Positions 7,050 to 13,259 of a stretch of 13,259 nucleotides of DNA are shown piece after piece (positions within the stretch are counted from its first letter, which is position 1; each line of letters starts with the position of its first letter). The translations under genes were made by a program, and so were the position numbers. Source of the DNA: Magnetospirillum sp. (GTDB taxonomy: Bacteria; Pseudomonadota; Alphaproteobacteria; Rhodospirillales; Magnetospirillaceae); assembly GCA_016183945.1 (NCBI GenBank), contig JACPDP010000039.1:1-13259 (forward strand), in the 5' to 3' direction. The notes under the pieces were generated by a model. It had not been told where the DNA came from. It searched no databases and saw only the letters and a list, made by a program, of their open reading frames with translations.

Positions 7050-8030
7050 ATGGCTCGGCGCCTGGTGACCGTATTCGGCGGGACGGGGTTCATCGGCCGC
7101 CACTTGGTGAGCCGGCTCGCCGCCCGGGGGTGGGTGGTGCGGGTGGCGGTGCGCCATCCCGCCGCCGCCGAGTTCCTGCAGCCCATGGGCGACGTGGCCC
7201 AGATCGTTGCCGTCCGCGCCGATGTCACCGATGAGAACCTGGTGCGGCTGGCGGTGGTCGACGCCGAAGCGGTGGTCAATCTGGTCGGCATTCTCTATGA
7301 GACCCGTCACCGCCGCTTCGAAGCGATCCATGTCGGGGGGGCCGGCAACGTTGCCGTGGCCGCCAAGGCGGCCGGCGTCGGGAGTCTGGTCCACATCTCG
7401 GCCCTCGGCGCCGACCGGAATTCCCCGGCCGCCTACGCCCGGACCAAGGCCGCCGGCGAGGAGGCCGTGCTGGCCGCCTTCCCCGGCGCCACCATCATCC
7501 GGCCCAGTGTGGTGTTCGGGCGCGAGGACGATTTCTTCAACAGGTTCGCGCGGCTTTCGCGTCTGTCGCCGATTCTGCCGGTGTTCACCGCCGACGGCTT
7601 CCGGGCCAGGCGCGGCGGCGGCATCGACCTGTTCGGTTCCGGCGGGCCTCGCTTCCAGCCGGTCTTCGTCGGCGATGTGGCCGCCGCCATCGTTACCGTC
7701 ATCGAGGAGCAGCGCCTGGCCGGGAAGATCTATGAACTGGGTGGTCCCCGTCGCTATTCGCTGAAAGAGATCATGGAACTGGTGCTGAAGGAGACCGGCC
7801 GTCATCGACCGCTGGTGCCGGTTCCCTTCGCCGTCGCCATGGCCCAGGCCGCGTTCCTGGAGGTCCTGCCCACACCGCCGCTTACCCGCGACCAAGTCCG
7901 CTTGATGCAAAGCGACAACGTCGTCTCCGGCGAGCGGCCCGGCCTGTCGGACCTCGGCATCACCCCGAATAGCGTCGAGGCCATCCTGCCTACCTATCTT
8001 GCTCCGGTCGGCAAACGGCCACTGCCGTAG
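7050..8030 (+). CDS. NDUFA9-like NAD(P)-binding protein (atypical short-chain reductase)
   Basis: Protein of 326 residues from ATG 7050, with GGGAGGG just upstream deciding the start against the open GTG at 6960. The N-terminus carries a Rossmann dinucleotide-binding motif (FGGTGFIG, residues 9-16). VNLVGILYE, HISALGAD and a YxxxK pair (Tyr129, Lys133 in YARTKAAGEEA) follow, then RPSVVFGREDDFFNRFA and FQPVFVGDVA. This is the pattern of the NDUFA9/39-kDa complex I-like epimerase family common in alphaproteobacteria; whether it binds respiratory complex I here is not shown. A short Gly/Arg-rich stretch (about 175-192) before FQPV looks longer than I expect for the family. It is the first gene of a plus-strand run with the unknown 97-residue protein, NfeD protease and slipin, and is divergent from the SnoaL-like gene across 191 bp. 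Confidence 0.85.
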   Translation: MARRLVTVFGGTGFIGRHLVSRLAARGWVVRVAVRHPAAAEFLQPMGDVAQIVAVRADVTDENLVRLAVVDAEAVVNLVGILYETRHRRFEAIHVGGAGNVAVAAKAAGVGSLVHISALGADRNSPAAYARTKAAGEEAVLAAFPGATIIRPSVVFGREDDFFNRFARLSRLSPILPVFTADGFRARRGGGIDLFGSGGPRFQPVFVGDVAAAIVTVIEEQRLAGKIYELGGPRRYSLKEIMELVLKETGRHRPLVPVPFAVAMAQAAFLEVLPTPPLTRDQVRLMQSDNVVSGERPGLSDLGITPNSVEAILPTYLAPVGKRPLP

Positions 8031-8087
8031 GCTGAACCGTGGCGCGAGCCCCATATGCGAGGGACATGTCCGGAATTGGAGCGTCCC

Positions 8088-8381
8088 ATGAAGGCGGGCA
8101 TTTACATTACAGCCAGCGGCCCCATCGCCATCCTGACCTCCCACGCCTCACTCACCGATCCCGATCTGGTGAAGAAGCTGCATACCAAGGGGATCGATAC
8201 CTTCCTCGCCTGGGAGGTGCCGGTGGCGGTGGCGCAGGAACGCTACGGCCGCCACTTCGGCAAGGTCGTGGGCGACCTGCGCGAGACCGACGACCTGAGG
8301 GTGCTCGACGACAACGGGCAACGCGTGTTCCAGCGGTTCCGCATCTCCGACCTGGGGCAGCCGGTCATCCACCAGGCGTGA
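8088..8381 (+). CDS. Conserved-looking small protein of unknown function
   Basis: A 97-residue protein from ATG 8088, with GGAG about eight bases upstream; ATG 8055 in the same frame lacks a ribosome binding site. The sequence is well-composed coding: MKAGIYITASGPIAILTSHA, then GIDTFLAWEVPVAVAQERYG, a DLRETDDLRVLDDNG stretch and a C-terminal LGQPVIHQ. It has no signal peptide, membrane helix or Cys pair, so it should be cytoplasmic. I do not recognise a named domain. It sits 57 bases after the NDUFA9-like gene and five bases before the NfeD protease start, suggesting co-transcription. A role linked to the protease/slipin pair is only inference from position. Confidence 0.7.
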   Translation: MKAGIYITASGPIAILTSHASLTDPDLVKKLHTKGIDTFLAWEVPVAVAQERYGRHFGKVVGDLRETDDLRVLDDNGQRVFQRFRISDLGQPVIHQA

Positions 8382-8386
8382 GGCCG

Positions 8387-9694
8387 GTGACGTCGGGAAG
8401 ATTTGTGCTGCTCCTCCTGGCCGTCCTGATGACGTTGCTCGGGCGTCCGGCCGGCGCGGGCGGCTTGGCCGTGATGATGGATATCGAAGGTCCCATCGGC
8501 CCGGCCGTGGCCGACCACATCACCGGCGGCATCGCCCGGGCCGCCCAACAGGACGCGCGGCTGGTGATCCTGCGCCTCGATACGCCGGGCGGGCTGGATG
8601 CCGCCATGCGCCGGATCAATGCCGCCATCCTGGGCTCTTCGGTGCCGGTGGCCTGTTGGGTGGCGCCGGCCGGGGCGCGGGCGGCCAGCGCCGGCACCTA
8701 TATCCTCTATGCCTGCCACGTCGCCGCCATGGCGCCGGGCACCAACCTCGGCGCCGCCACGCCCGTCACCATGGGGGGCGAGATGGAGGAGGCCGCCCGG
8801 CACAAGGCGGTCAACGACGCCGCCGCCTACCTGCGCAGCCTCGCTGAACTGCGCGGCCGCAACGCCGAGTGGGCCGAGCAGGCGGTGCGCGACGGCGCCT
8901 CGCTGCCGGCGTCCATGGCGGCAAGACGGCGCGTCGTCGACCTTCTCGTCCCTGACCTCGCTGCCCTGCTGGAAGGCGCCCACGGCCGGACGGTGACGGT
9001 GGCGGGGGATGCCAGGACTCTCAACACCACGGGCTTGACGGTGCAGCGCATCGAACCGGGCTTGCGCAACCGCATGCTGGCGGTACTCACCACCCCCGAG
9101 GTCGCCTATCTGCTGCTGCTGATCGGCCTCTACGGCATCATGTTCGAGCTGATGACTCCCGGAGCGGTGCTGCCCGGCGTCGCCGGGGGCATCTGCCTGC
9201 TGCTCGGCCTCTACGCCCTCAACCTGTTGCCGGTGGACTATGCCGGCATCGGCCTGATTCTGTTGGGGATGGCGCTGATGCTGGCCGAGGCGTTCGTCCC
9301 CTCCTTCGGCATCCTGGGACTGGGCGGTGGCGTCGCCTTCGCGCTCGGCTCGCTGATGATGTTCGGCACCGGCGTGCCCGGCTTTCGGCTGTCGCTGGGC
9401 CTGGTGGCCGGGACCACCCTGGCCTCCGCCCTGCTGCTGATCATCGGGCTGACGGCGGCGATCCGCTCGCGGCGGGGCCGTCCGATCACCGGCGGCGAGG
9501 CGCTGCTGGGGGCCGTCGCCACCGTCGAGCGCTGGCATGGCGGAGCGGGGCAGGTGCGCCTGAGGGGGGAGGTATGGAACGCGCGGGCCGAGCGTCCGCT
9601 TACTCGGGGAGACTTGGTGCGGGTCAGCGGGCGGGACGGGCTGACGCTGACCGTGGAGCAGCAGGCAACCGACGACCCACACAGGAGGCAGTGA
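8387..9694 (+). CDS. Membrane-bound ClpP-class serine protease, NfeD family (long form)
   Basis: Protein of 435 residues. An N-terminal signal sequence or anchor (residues 1-24) precedes a ClpP-like protease domain with GPIGPAVADHI, LRLDTPGG and the catalytic Ser101 in ASAGTYI. The catalytic Lys is probably Lys140 (HKAVNDAA), matching the Ser-Lys dyad known for archaeal PH1510. Four to five membrane helices span about 235-365 (VAYLLLLIGLYGIMFE, FVPSFGILGLGGG). A C-terminal NfeD OB-fold domain spans about 375-430 (GEALLGAVATVERW, RGDLVRVSGRDGLTL). Long-form NfeD proteins work with a slipin in membrane protein turnover, and the slipin gene follows with a one-base overlap. The start is GTG 8387, with GTG 8378 as an alternative. 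The much longer upstream frame is rejected because it runs antiphase through the 97-residue gene. Confidence 0.9.
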   Translation: MTSGRFVLLLLAVLMTLLGRPAGAGGLAVMMDIEGPIGPAVADHITGGIARAAQQDARLVILRLDTPGGLDAAMRRINAAILGSSVPVACWVAPAGARAASAGTYILYACHVAAMAPGTNLGAATPVTMGGEMEEAARHKAVNDAAAYLRSLAELRGRNAEWAEQAVRDGASLPASMAARRRVVDLLVPDLAALLEGAHGRTVTVAGDARTLNTTGLTVQRIEPGLRNRMLAVLTTPEVAYLLLLIGLYGIMFELMTPGAVLPGVAGGICLLLGLYALNLLPVDYAGIGLILLGMALMLAEAFVPSFGILGLGGGVAFALGSLMMFGTGVPGFRLSLGLVAGTTLASALLLIIGLTAAIRSRRGRPITGGEALLGAVATVERWHGGAGQVRLRGEVWNARAERPLTRGDLVRVSGRDGLTLTVEQQATDDPHRRQ

Positions 9695-10473
9695 TGTTCG
9701 CGTCCGCCATCCCCTTCGCCGTTGTCGCGGTGGTCGTCCTGTTCATCATTGCCCAGGGCATCCGCATCTTCCGCGAATACGAGCGCGGCGTGGTGTTCAC
9801 CCTGGGCCGCTTCACCAGCGTTCGCGGCCCCGGCCTGGTCATCATCATCCCCATCGTCCAGCAGGCGGTGCGGATGGATCTGCGCACGGTGGTGCTGGAT
9901 GTGCCGCCTCAGGACGTCATTTCCCGCGACAACGTCTCGGTCAAGGTCAGTGCGGTGATCTATTTCCGGGTGGTCGATCCCGACCGGGCGGTGATCCAGG
10001 TGGAGAACTTCCTGGCGGCCACCAGTCAACTGGCGCAGACCACGCTGCGCTCGGTGCTGGGCAAGCACGAACTCGACCAGATGCTGGCCGAGCGCGACAA
10101 GCTCAACAGCGACATCCAGGAGATTCTCGACGCCAATACCGCCGCCTGGGGCATCAAGGTGTCCAACGTCGAGATCAAGCACGTCGACATCGACCCCAGC
10201 ATGATCCGCGCCATCGCCCGCCAGGCCGAGGCCGAGCGCAACCGCCGCGCCAAGGTGATCAACGCCGAGGGTGAGCAGCAGGCCGCCGCCAAGCTGGTCG
10301 AGGCTGCGCGCCTGCTGGCCGAGCAGCCCGGCTCCATGCAACTGCGCTACCTCGCCACCATCCACGACGTCGCCAACGAAAAATCCGGGGTCGTGGTGCT
10401 GCCCCTGCCGATGGAGTTCCTGCGCTACTTTTCGGGGGAGGCGGCGCCCCAGGGAGGGCCGCCGAGGCGCTGA
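9694..10473 (+). CDS. Slipin / stomatin-like SPFH-domain protein
   Basis: Protein of 259 residues from ATG 9694, overlapping the protease stop by one base (TGATG), with AGGAGG at 9683-9688. An N-terminal membrane segment (about 3-22) is followed by an SPFH/band 7 domain: REYERGVVFTLGRF, GPGLVIIIPIV, DVPPQDVISRDNVSVKV and the Arg/Ala-rich helix AIARQAEAERNRRAKVINAEGE. It ends in LPLPMEFLRYF. Slipins form membrane-associated oligomers that partner NfeD proteases, cleaved by the protease in the archaeal PH1511/PH1510 pair. Tight coupling here supports the same pairing. All family landmarks are intact, and the length is typical. Confidence 0.93.
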   Translation: MFASAIPFAVVAVVVLFIIAQGIRIFREYERGVVFTLGRFTSVRGPGLVIIIPIVQQAVRMDLRTVVLDVPPQDVISRDNVSVKVSAVIYFRVVDPDRAVIQVENFLAATSQLAQTTLRSVLGKHELDQMLAERDKLNSDIQEILDANTAAWGIKVSNVEIKHVDIDPSMIRAIARQAEAERNRRAKVINAEGEQQAAAKLVEAARLLAEQPGSMQLRYLATIHDVANEKSGVVVLPLPMEFLRYFSGEAAPQGGPPRR

Positions 10474-10503
10474 TCCTGGCGGGGCATGATTGATGGGGGG
10501 CGC

Positions 10504-10521
10504 GGGGTACGGTTGTGCCCC
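10504..10521. terminator. Possible hairpin between convergent slipin and response regulator genes
   Basis: GGGGTAC at 10504-10510 pairs with GTGCCCC at 10515-10521 (seven pairs, one G-T) around a GGTT loop, 31 bases past the slipin stop and 12 bases past the regulator stop on the other strand. No T-run follows in either direction, so intrinsic termination is doubtful. Listed because it is the only hairpin in this short convergent gap. Confidence 0.3.
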
Positions 10522-10532
10522 CGACGATCCAT

Positions 10533-10940
10533 CTATTCCGCCGGTGGCAACAGTCTCACCTTGGCCACCATCTCGGCCAGCCGTTCGGGCACGACGGGCT
10601 TCAGCACATAGCCCTTGGCGCCGGCCCTCAGGGAATCGACCACCATGCGCTCCTGGCCGCGCGCCGTCACCATGATGACGTTGGCGGCGGGAAACTCGGC
10701 CAGGACCAGCCGCGTGGCCTCGACTCCGTCGACGTCGGGCATGGTGATGTCCATGGTGACCAGGTCGGGATTGGAGGTGCGGTAGGCCTCCAGCGCTTCG
10801 TGCCCGGAGCGGGCGACGCCCACCACCTGGTGGCCCAGCTGCTCGAAAATGGCAGTGATCTTCTTCACCGTCACCCGAGAATCATCGACGACGAGCACCC
10901 TCAGCAACGGGCCGACACTGGCCATGAGGTTTGGGGCCAT
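10533..10940 (-). CDS. CheY-like single-domain response regulator
   Basis: A receiver domain with no output domain, 135 residues from ATG 10938-10940. It has the acidic pair Asp19-Asp20 (LVVDDS), phospho-acceptor Asp64 in TMDITMPDVDG, switch Thr92 (MVTARG) and Lys114 (GYVLKPV). All phosphotransfer residues are present, so it should be phosphorylated by a histidine kinase and act by protein contact, for example on a motor, phosphorelay or enzyme. The start is ambiguous: a 15-bp tandem duplication provides ATG at 10940 and again at 10925. The upstream one keeps a weak purine-rich site (GAAGAAAG), and the frame is open back to GTG 11021. It lies downstream of the L,D-transpeptidase gene on the same strand. 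None of the four kinases is adjacent; the nearest is over 4 kb away. Confidence 0.88.
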   Translation of the reverse strand: MAPNLMASVGPLLRVLVVDDSRVTVKKITAIFEQLGHQVVGVARSGHEALEAYRTSNPDLVTMDITMPDVDGVEATRLVLAEFPAANVIMVTARGQERMVVDSLRAGAKGYVLKPVVPERLAEMVAKVRLLPPAE

Positions 10941-10950
10941 GAGGTTTGGG
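10921..10950. repeat. 15-bp perfect tandem duplication at a start codon
   Basis: GCCATGAGGTTTGGG occurs twice head to tail at 10921-10935 and 10936-10950. On the minus strand each copy supplies an in-frame ATG for the response regulator, giving N-terminal NLMAPNLMA. The unit is a multiple of three, so the frame is preserved. It probably arose by slippage and may vary in copy number between strains. Confidence 0.9.
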
Positions 10951-11097
10951 CTTTCTTCGCGCGAGACCGACCTCTCCCCATGATGCCACAGGGCCGCGCG
11001 TGAAACATGAGGAAAAGGCACGCACCCTGGCCGAAAACGTTCATTCGGAATGGCAGGCTCACAAGGTCGCGTTCATCGCCTGGGCCAGGAGAAGCTC

Positions 11098-12744
11098 TTA
11101 CAGCGCCCCCTGCGGCTGTCCCTGGGCCATCTGCGGCGCTTGTGTCCTGGCCTTCTTCAATGCGGCACGCAGGCGGGCATCGTGGCCGTAGAGATCGTTG
11201 CGGAAGTGCACCGTGCCGTCGGCGTCGGCCCAAGCGGTCCAGTAGAGCAGGTAGACCTGGATGGGCTGCTCCATCTTCAGGGTGCGGGTCGCCGCCTCGG
11301 CGATGGCCTCCGGCAGCTTGCCCCGCCAGTTCGGCCCCAGCAGGTGCTCGGCCAGTTCCACCGGATTTTCCAGCCGCACGCAGCCGTGCGACAGGGCGCG
11401 GTTGGCCTTGGCGAAGGCTTTGCGTTGAGGCGTGTCGTGCAGGTAGATGTCCTCGGCGCCCTGCAGGTTGAATTTCAGCCGTCCCAGGGCGTTGTCCGGT
11501 CCCGGCGGCTGGCGCAGGCGGAAGGGAAAGGCGCCGTCGGCCGCCACCTGGTTCCAGTCGACGCCTTCTCCCACCGCCTCGGGTGAATCCACCGGGTAGG
11601 CGGTGATGCGCAGGTTCTGGCTGACCAGGTAGTTGCGGTCGCGCCGCAGCTTGGGCAGCACTTCCTTGGTGGCGATGCTGGGCGGCACCGTCCACGGCGG
11701 GTTGACCACCAGGCTCGACATGGGGGCGGTGAAGGTGGGCGTGGGGTGCTTGGTGTCGCCCACCACCACCCTCATGGACATGGTGGGGGTGCCGTTCTCG
11801 ATCAGGTCGAGGGTGGCGGCGGCGATGTTGACCGCCACATGGTGCGGGGCCAGCATGCGCGGCATCCAGCGCCAGCGCTCGAGGTTGAGCACCATCTGGC
11901 GCAGCCGCTCCTCCACCGGCACGTTGAGCGCCATCAGGGTCTGGGGGCCTGCGGCACCGTCTTCTTCGAGGCCATGGCGGGCCTGAAAGCGCTTCAGGGC
12001 TTCCACCAGCGGTGCGTCGAGCGCCTTGCCCTCGGCATGATCGGCGGGCAGTTCGCCGGTGATGATCAGGCGGGTGCGCAACAGCGGAACCCGTTCGTCC
12101 ACCATGCCGCGCTTGATCGAGGGGCCTTCCGGGATGCGGGGCCAACCGCCGGCCCGCGCGATCTGACGGTAGCGGTGCAGCGCGTCCCTCAGCCGGGCGT
12201 AGCCGGCATAGCCGGGGAGCAGCGGCTGGGCGGCGGCGGTGAAGGCCTGGCGTGACGACAAGCCGCGCAGGAAGGCTATCTGGTCGAAGACGGGGCGGGT
12301 TTCGGCGCCGAGCCCTCCGAAGGCACGCGACGGCGACACGCGGCCGGCGGCAAGGTCGCGGCCGAAGCGCAGGAGGGCGTCGGTGACCATCAGGTCGTGG
12401 TCGAGGTCGGAGCCGGTGGCGGGGATGGCATAGGCATCGGCCACCAAACCCTCGGCCACCGCCATGGTCTGAACTTCCAGCATGAGGTCGTCGCCCAGTG
12501 CCTCGGTCGCTTCCGTCCACATCAAGCGGTAGCCGCGCTGGCGGTAGACCTCGCGCAGTTGCGACAGATCAACCCGGCGTTCGCCCACATGGAGGATTCC
12601 GCCCTCGGAGTCCAGGCGGCTCTGCACCTGGGCCGGGGTTTCGGCAAAGGCCGGCGACAACATGGCGGCAAGGGCCAGGGTGACACCGACGAAAAGACTA
12701 CGCGTTAAGGACAACCTCGACCTCGGACCTAAACAGCCTGACAT
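11098..12744 (-). CDS. L,D-transpeptidase, YcbB/LdtD type
   Basis: Periplasmic peptidoglycan cross-linking enzyme, 548 residues. A signal peptide (about 10-34, cleavage near AFA|ET) precedes the large N-terminal scaffold domain typical of YcbB proteins (about 45-210), a peptidoglycan-binding repeat (about 213-274; LVEALKRFQARHGLEEDG) and a YkuD catalytic domain (about 300-480). The active-site signature is complete: IYLHDTP, then ALSHGCVRLENP with His453 and nucleophile Cys455. Family members make 3-3 cross-links between meso-diaminopimelate residues. The start at ATG 12742-12744 has no clear ribosome binding site; an in-frame TTG eleven codons later, behind GAGGTCGAGG, is a realistic alternative and would still leave a signal peptide. 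It lies downstream of the rhodanese gene on the same strand, with a hairpin between them. Confidence 0.92.
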   Translation of the reverse strand: MSGCLGPRSRLSLTRSLFVGVTLALAAMLSPAFAETPAQVQSRLDSEGGILHVGERRVDLSQLREVYRQRGYRLMWTEATEALGDDLMLEVQTMAVAEGLVADAYAIPATGSDLDHDLMVTDALLRFGRDLAAGRVSPSRAFGGLGAETRPVFDQIAFLRGLSSRQAFTAAAQPLLPGYAGYARLRDALHRYRQIARAGGWPRIPEGPSIKRGMVDERVPLLRTRLIITGELPADHAEGKALDAPLVEALKRFQARHGLEEDGAAGPQTLMALNVPVEERLRQMVLNLERWRWMPRMLAPHHVAVNIAAATLDLIENGTPTMSMRVVVGDTKHPTPTFTAPMSSLVVNPPWTVPPSIATKEVLPKLRRDRNYLVSQNLRITAYPVDSPEAVGEGVDWNQVAADGAFPFRLRQPPGPDNALGRLKFNLQGAEDIYLHDTPQRKAFAKANRALSHGCVRLENPVELAEHLLGPNWRGKLPEAIAEAATRTLKMEQPIQVYLLYWTAWADADGTVHFRNDLYGHDARLRAALKKARTQAPQMAQGQPQGAL

Positions 12745-12758
12745 TATGGCGACTATAA

Positions 12759-12776
12759 CCGCAGCCCCCGCTGCGG
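12759..12776. repeat. 7-bp perfect inverted repeat between rhodanese and L,D-transpeptidase genes
   Basis: CCGCAGC at 12759-12765 and GCTGCGG at 12770-12776 form a perfect stem around a CCCC loop, 15 bases upstream of the annotated transpeptidase start. On the minus strand it is followed by TTATAG, too short a T-run for a confident terminator of the upstream rhodanese transcript. It could also be an operator or leader hairpin for the transpeptidase. The rest of the 135-bp gap (12745-12879) shows no recognisable feature. Confidence 0.35.
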
Positions 12777-12879
12777 CTGCCCCCGCAAATGGCCTGCCCC
12801 CGTTTGCTCACGGCCTCACCTTTTGGATATCGAGCTTCCTCGGGTGGGTGTCAACGCTCGAATGGAAACAAATCGCTGC

Positions 12880-13259
12880 CTAGCCTTGCACCCATGGCAG
12901 GTTGGCGGCCTTCCAGCCGGCCTTGCCGCCGCGGTGCCGGGCGTCGTCGTGCGGACCCTCGAATCCGTCGGCGACATTCCAACAGGCAGAGTAGCCCAGT
13001 CGGGTGAGGTATTCCGCCGCTGCCTTCGAGCGCACGCCGGAGCGGCAGAGGAACAAAAGCGTGTCATCGGGCTCGATCCCCAGCGTCCGGAGTTGCTCGG
13101 CGAAGGCGTCGTTGCGGACCATGGTGGGGAACACCTGCCACGACACCAGCAAGGGCTGCTTGCCCAGGGCGGACAGGTCGGGGACGCCGACATAGGCCCA
13201 TTCCGCCTGGGTGCGGACGTCCACCAGCTTGGCGGCGGGTTCGGCGGCCAGCCGCTGCC
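12880..13259 (-). CDS. Rhodanese-domain protein, 5' end beyond the window
   Basis: The frame ends at TAG (12880-12882) and stays open to the right edge, giving about 126 visible residues. It contains the rhodanese hallmarks LVDVRTQAEWAYVG and the active-site loop FLCRSGVRSKAAAEYL, with catalytic Cys encoded at 13045-13047, then NVADGFEGPHD. Single-domain rhodaneses carry sulfur as a persulfide on this Cys; the acceptor here is unknown. The C-terminal GWKAANLPW is typical of the family. An internal GTG at 13224 opens inside the conserved VDVRT strand, so it is not the real start; the true start lies outside the window, probably only a few codons away. It precedes the L,D-transpeptidase gene on the same strand. 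Confidence 0.88.
   Translation of the reverse strand, partial: QRLAAEPAAKLVDVRTQAEWAYVGVPDLSALGKQPLLVSWQVFPTMVRNDAFAEQLRTLGIEPDDTLLFLCRSGVRSKAAAEYLTRLGYSACWNVADGFEGPHDDARHRGGKAGWKAANLPWVQG

Noticed and set aside
8039..8386. N-terminal extension of the NfeD protease from ATG 8039
   Set aside because: The extension runs out of phase through the 97-residue gene and is Arg/Gly/Pro-rich; the signal sequence begins at the GTG near 8387.
8243..9682. A long minus-strand open frame opposite the NfeD protease
   Set aside because: Shadow of the protease gene; the translation is Gln/His/Gly-rich without any fold pattern.
10901..12520. A 539-codon minus-strand open frame in another phase over the L,D-transpeptidase
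   Set aside because: Overlaps a gene with a complete signal peptide, scaffold and catalytic signature; the alternative frame is Arg/Pro/Gly-rich. Its last part over 10901-11060 is only the gap before the regulator gene.

Overview
The window reads as a high-GC (roughly 65%) Gram-negative proteobacterial chromosome segment. The envelope L,D-transpeptidase, the NfeD/slipin pair, the NDUFA9-like reductase and the 'HDLRQP' type kinases fit an alphaproteobacterium of the Rhodospirillales (Magnetospirillum-like). That placement is inference from protein style, not a database match.

Region 1 (1-6423) is a block of four membrane histidine kinases without adjacent response regulators. At the left edge lies the C-terminal end of an IS630-type transposase. 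It runs convergently into, and overlaps by 26 bp, the 3' end of a MASE4-HisKA-HATPase kinase on the minus strand. After a 309-bp divergent intergenic region come three plus-strand kinases: a DUF4118 kinase interrupted by one in-frame amber codon, an intact DUF4118 kinase, and a MASE1-like kinase. The sensor and catalytic halves are mixed: kinases 1 and 3 share an HDLRQP-type core, kinases 2 and 4 share an HELRTP-type core, yet kinases 2 and 3 share the same type of sensor. A strong rho-independent terminator with a UUCG tetraloop (6384-6423) closes this block.

Region 2 (6337-10473) holds a minus-strand SnoaL-like protein. Divergent from it is a plus-strand, probably co-transcribed run: an NDUFA9-like NAD(P)-binding protein, a 97-residue protein of unknown function, a membrane-bound ClpP-class serine protease of the NfeD family, and its slipin/stomatin partner. 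The last two overlap by one base. The NfeD/slipin pair is a conserved membrane quality-control unit.

Region 3 (10533-13259) is entirely minus strand: a rhodanese-domain protein running off the right edge, a periplasmic YcbB-type L,D-transpeptidase, and a single-domain CheY-like response regulator. A perfect 15-bp tandem duplication gives the regulator two in-frame ATG codons. No tRNA, rRNA, CRISPR array or complete mobile element was seen.
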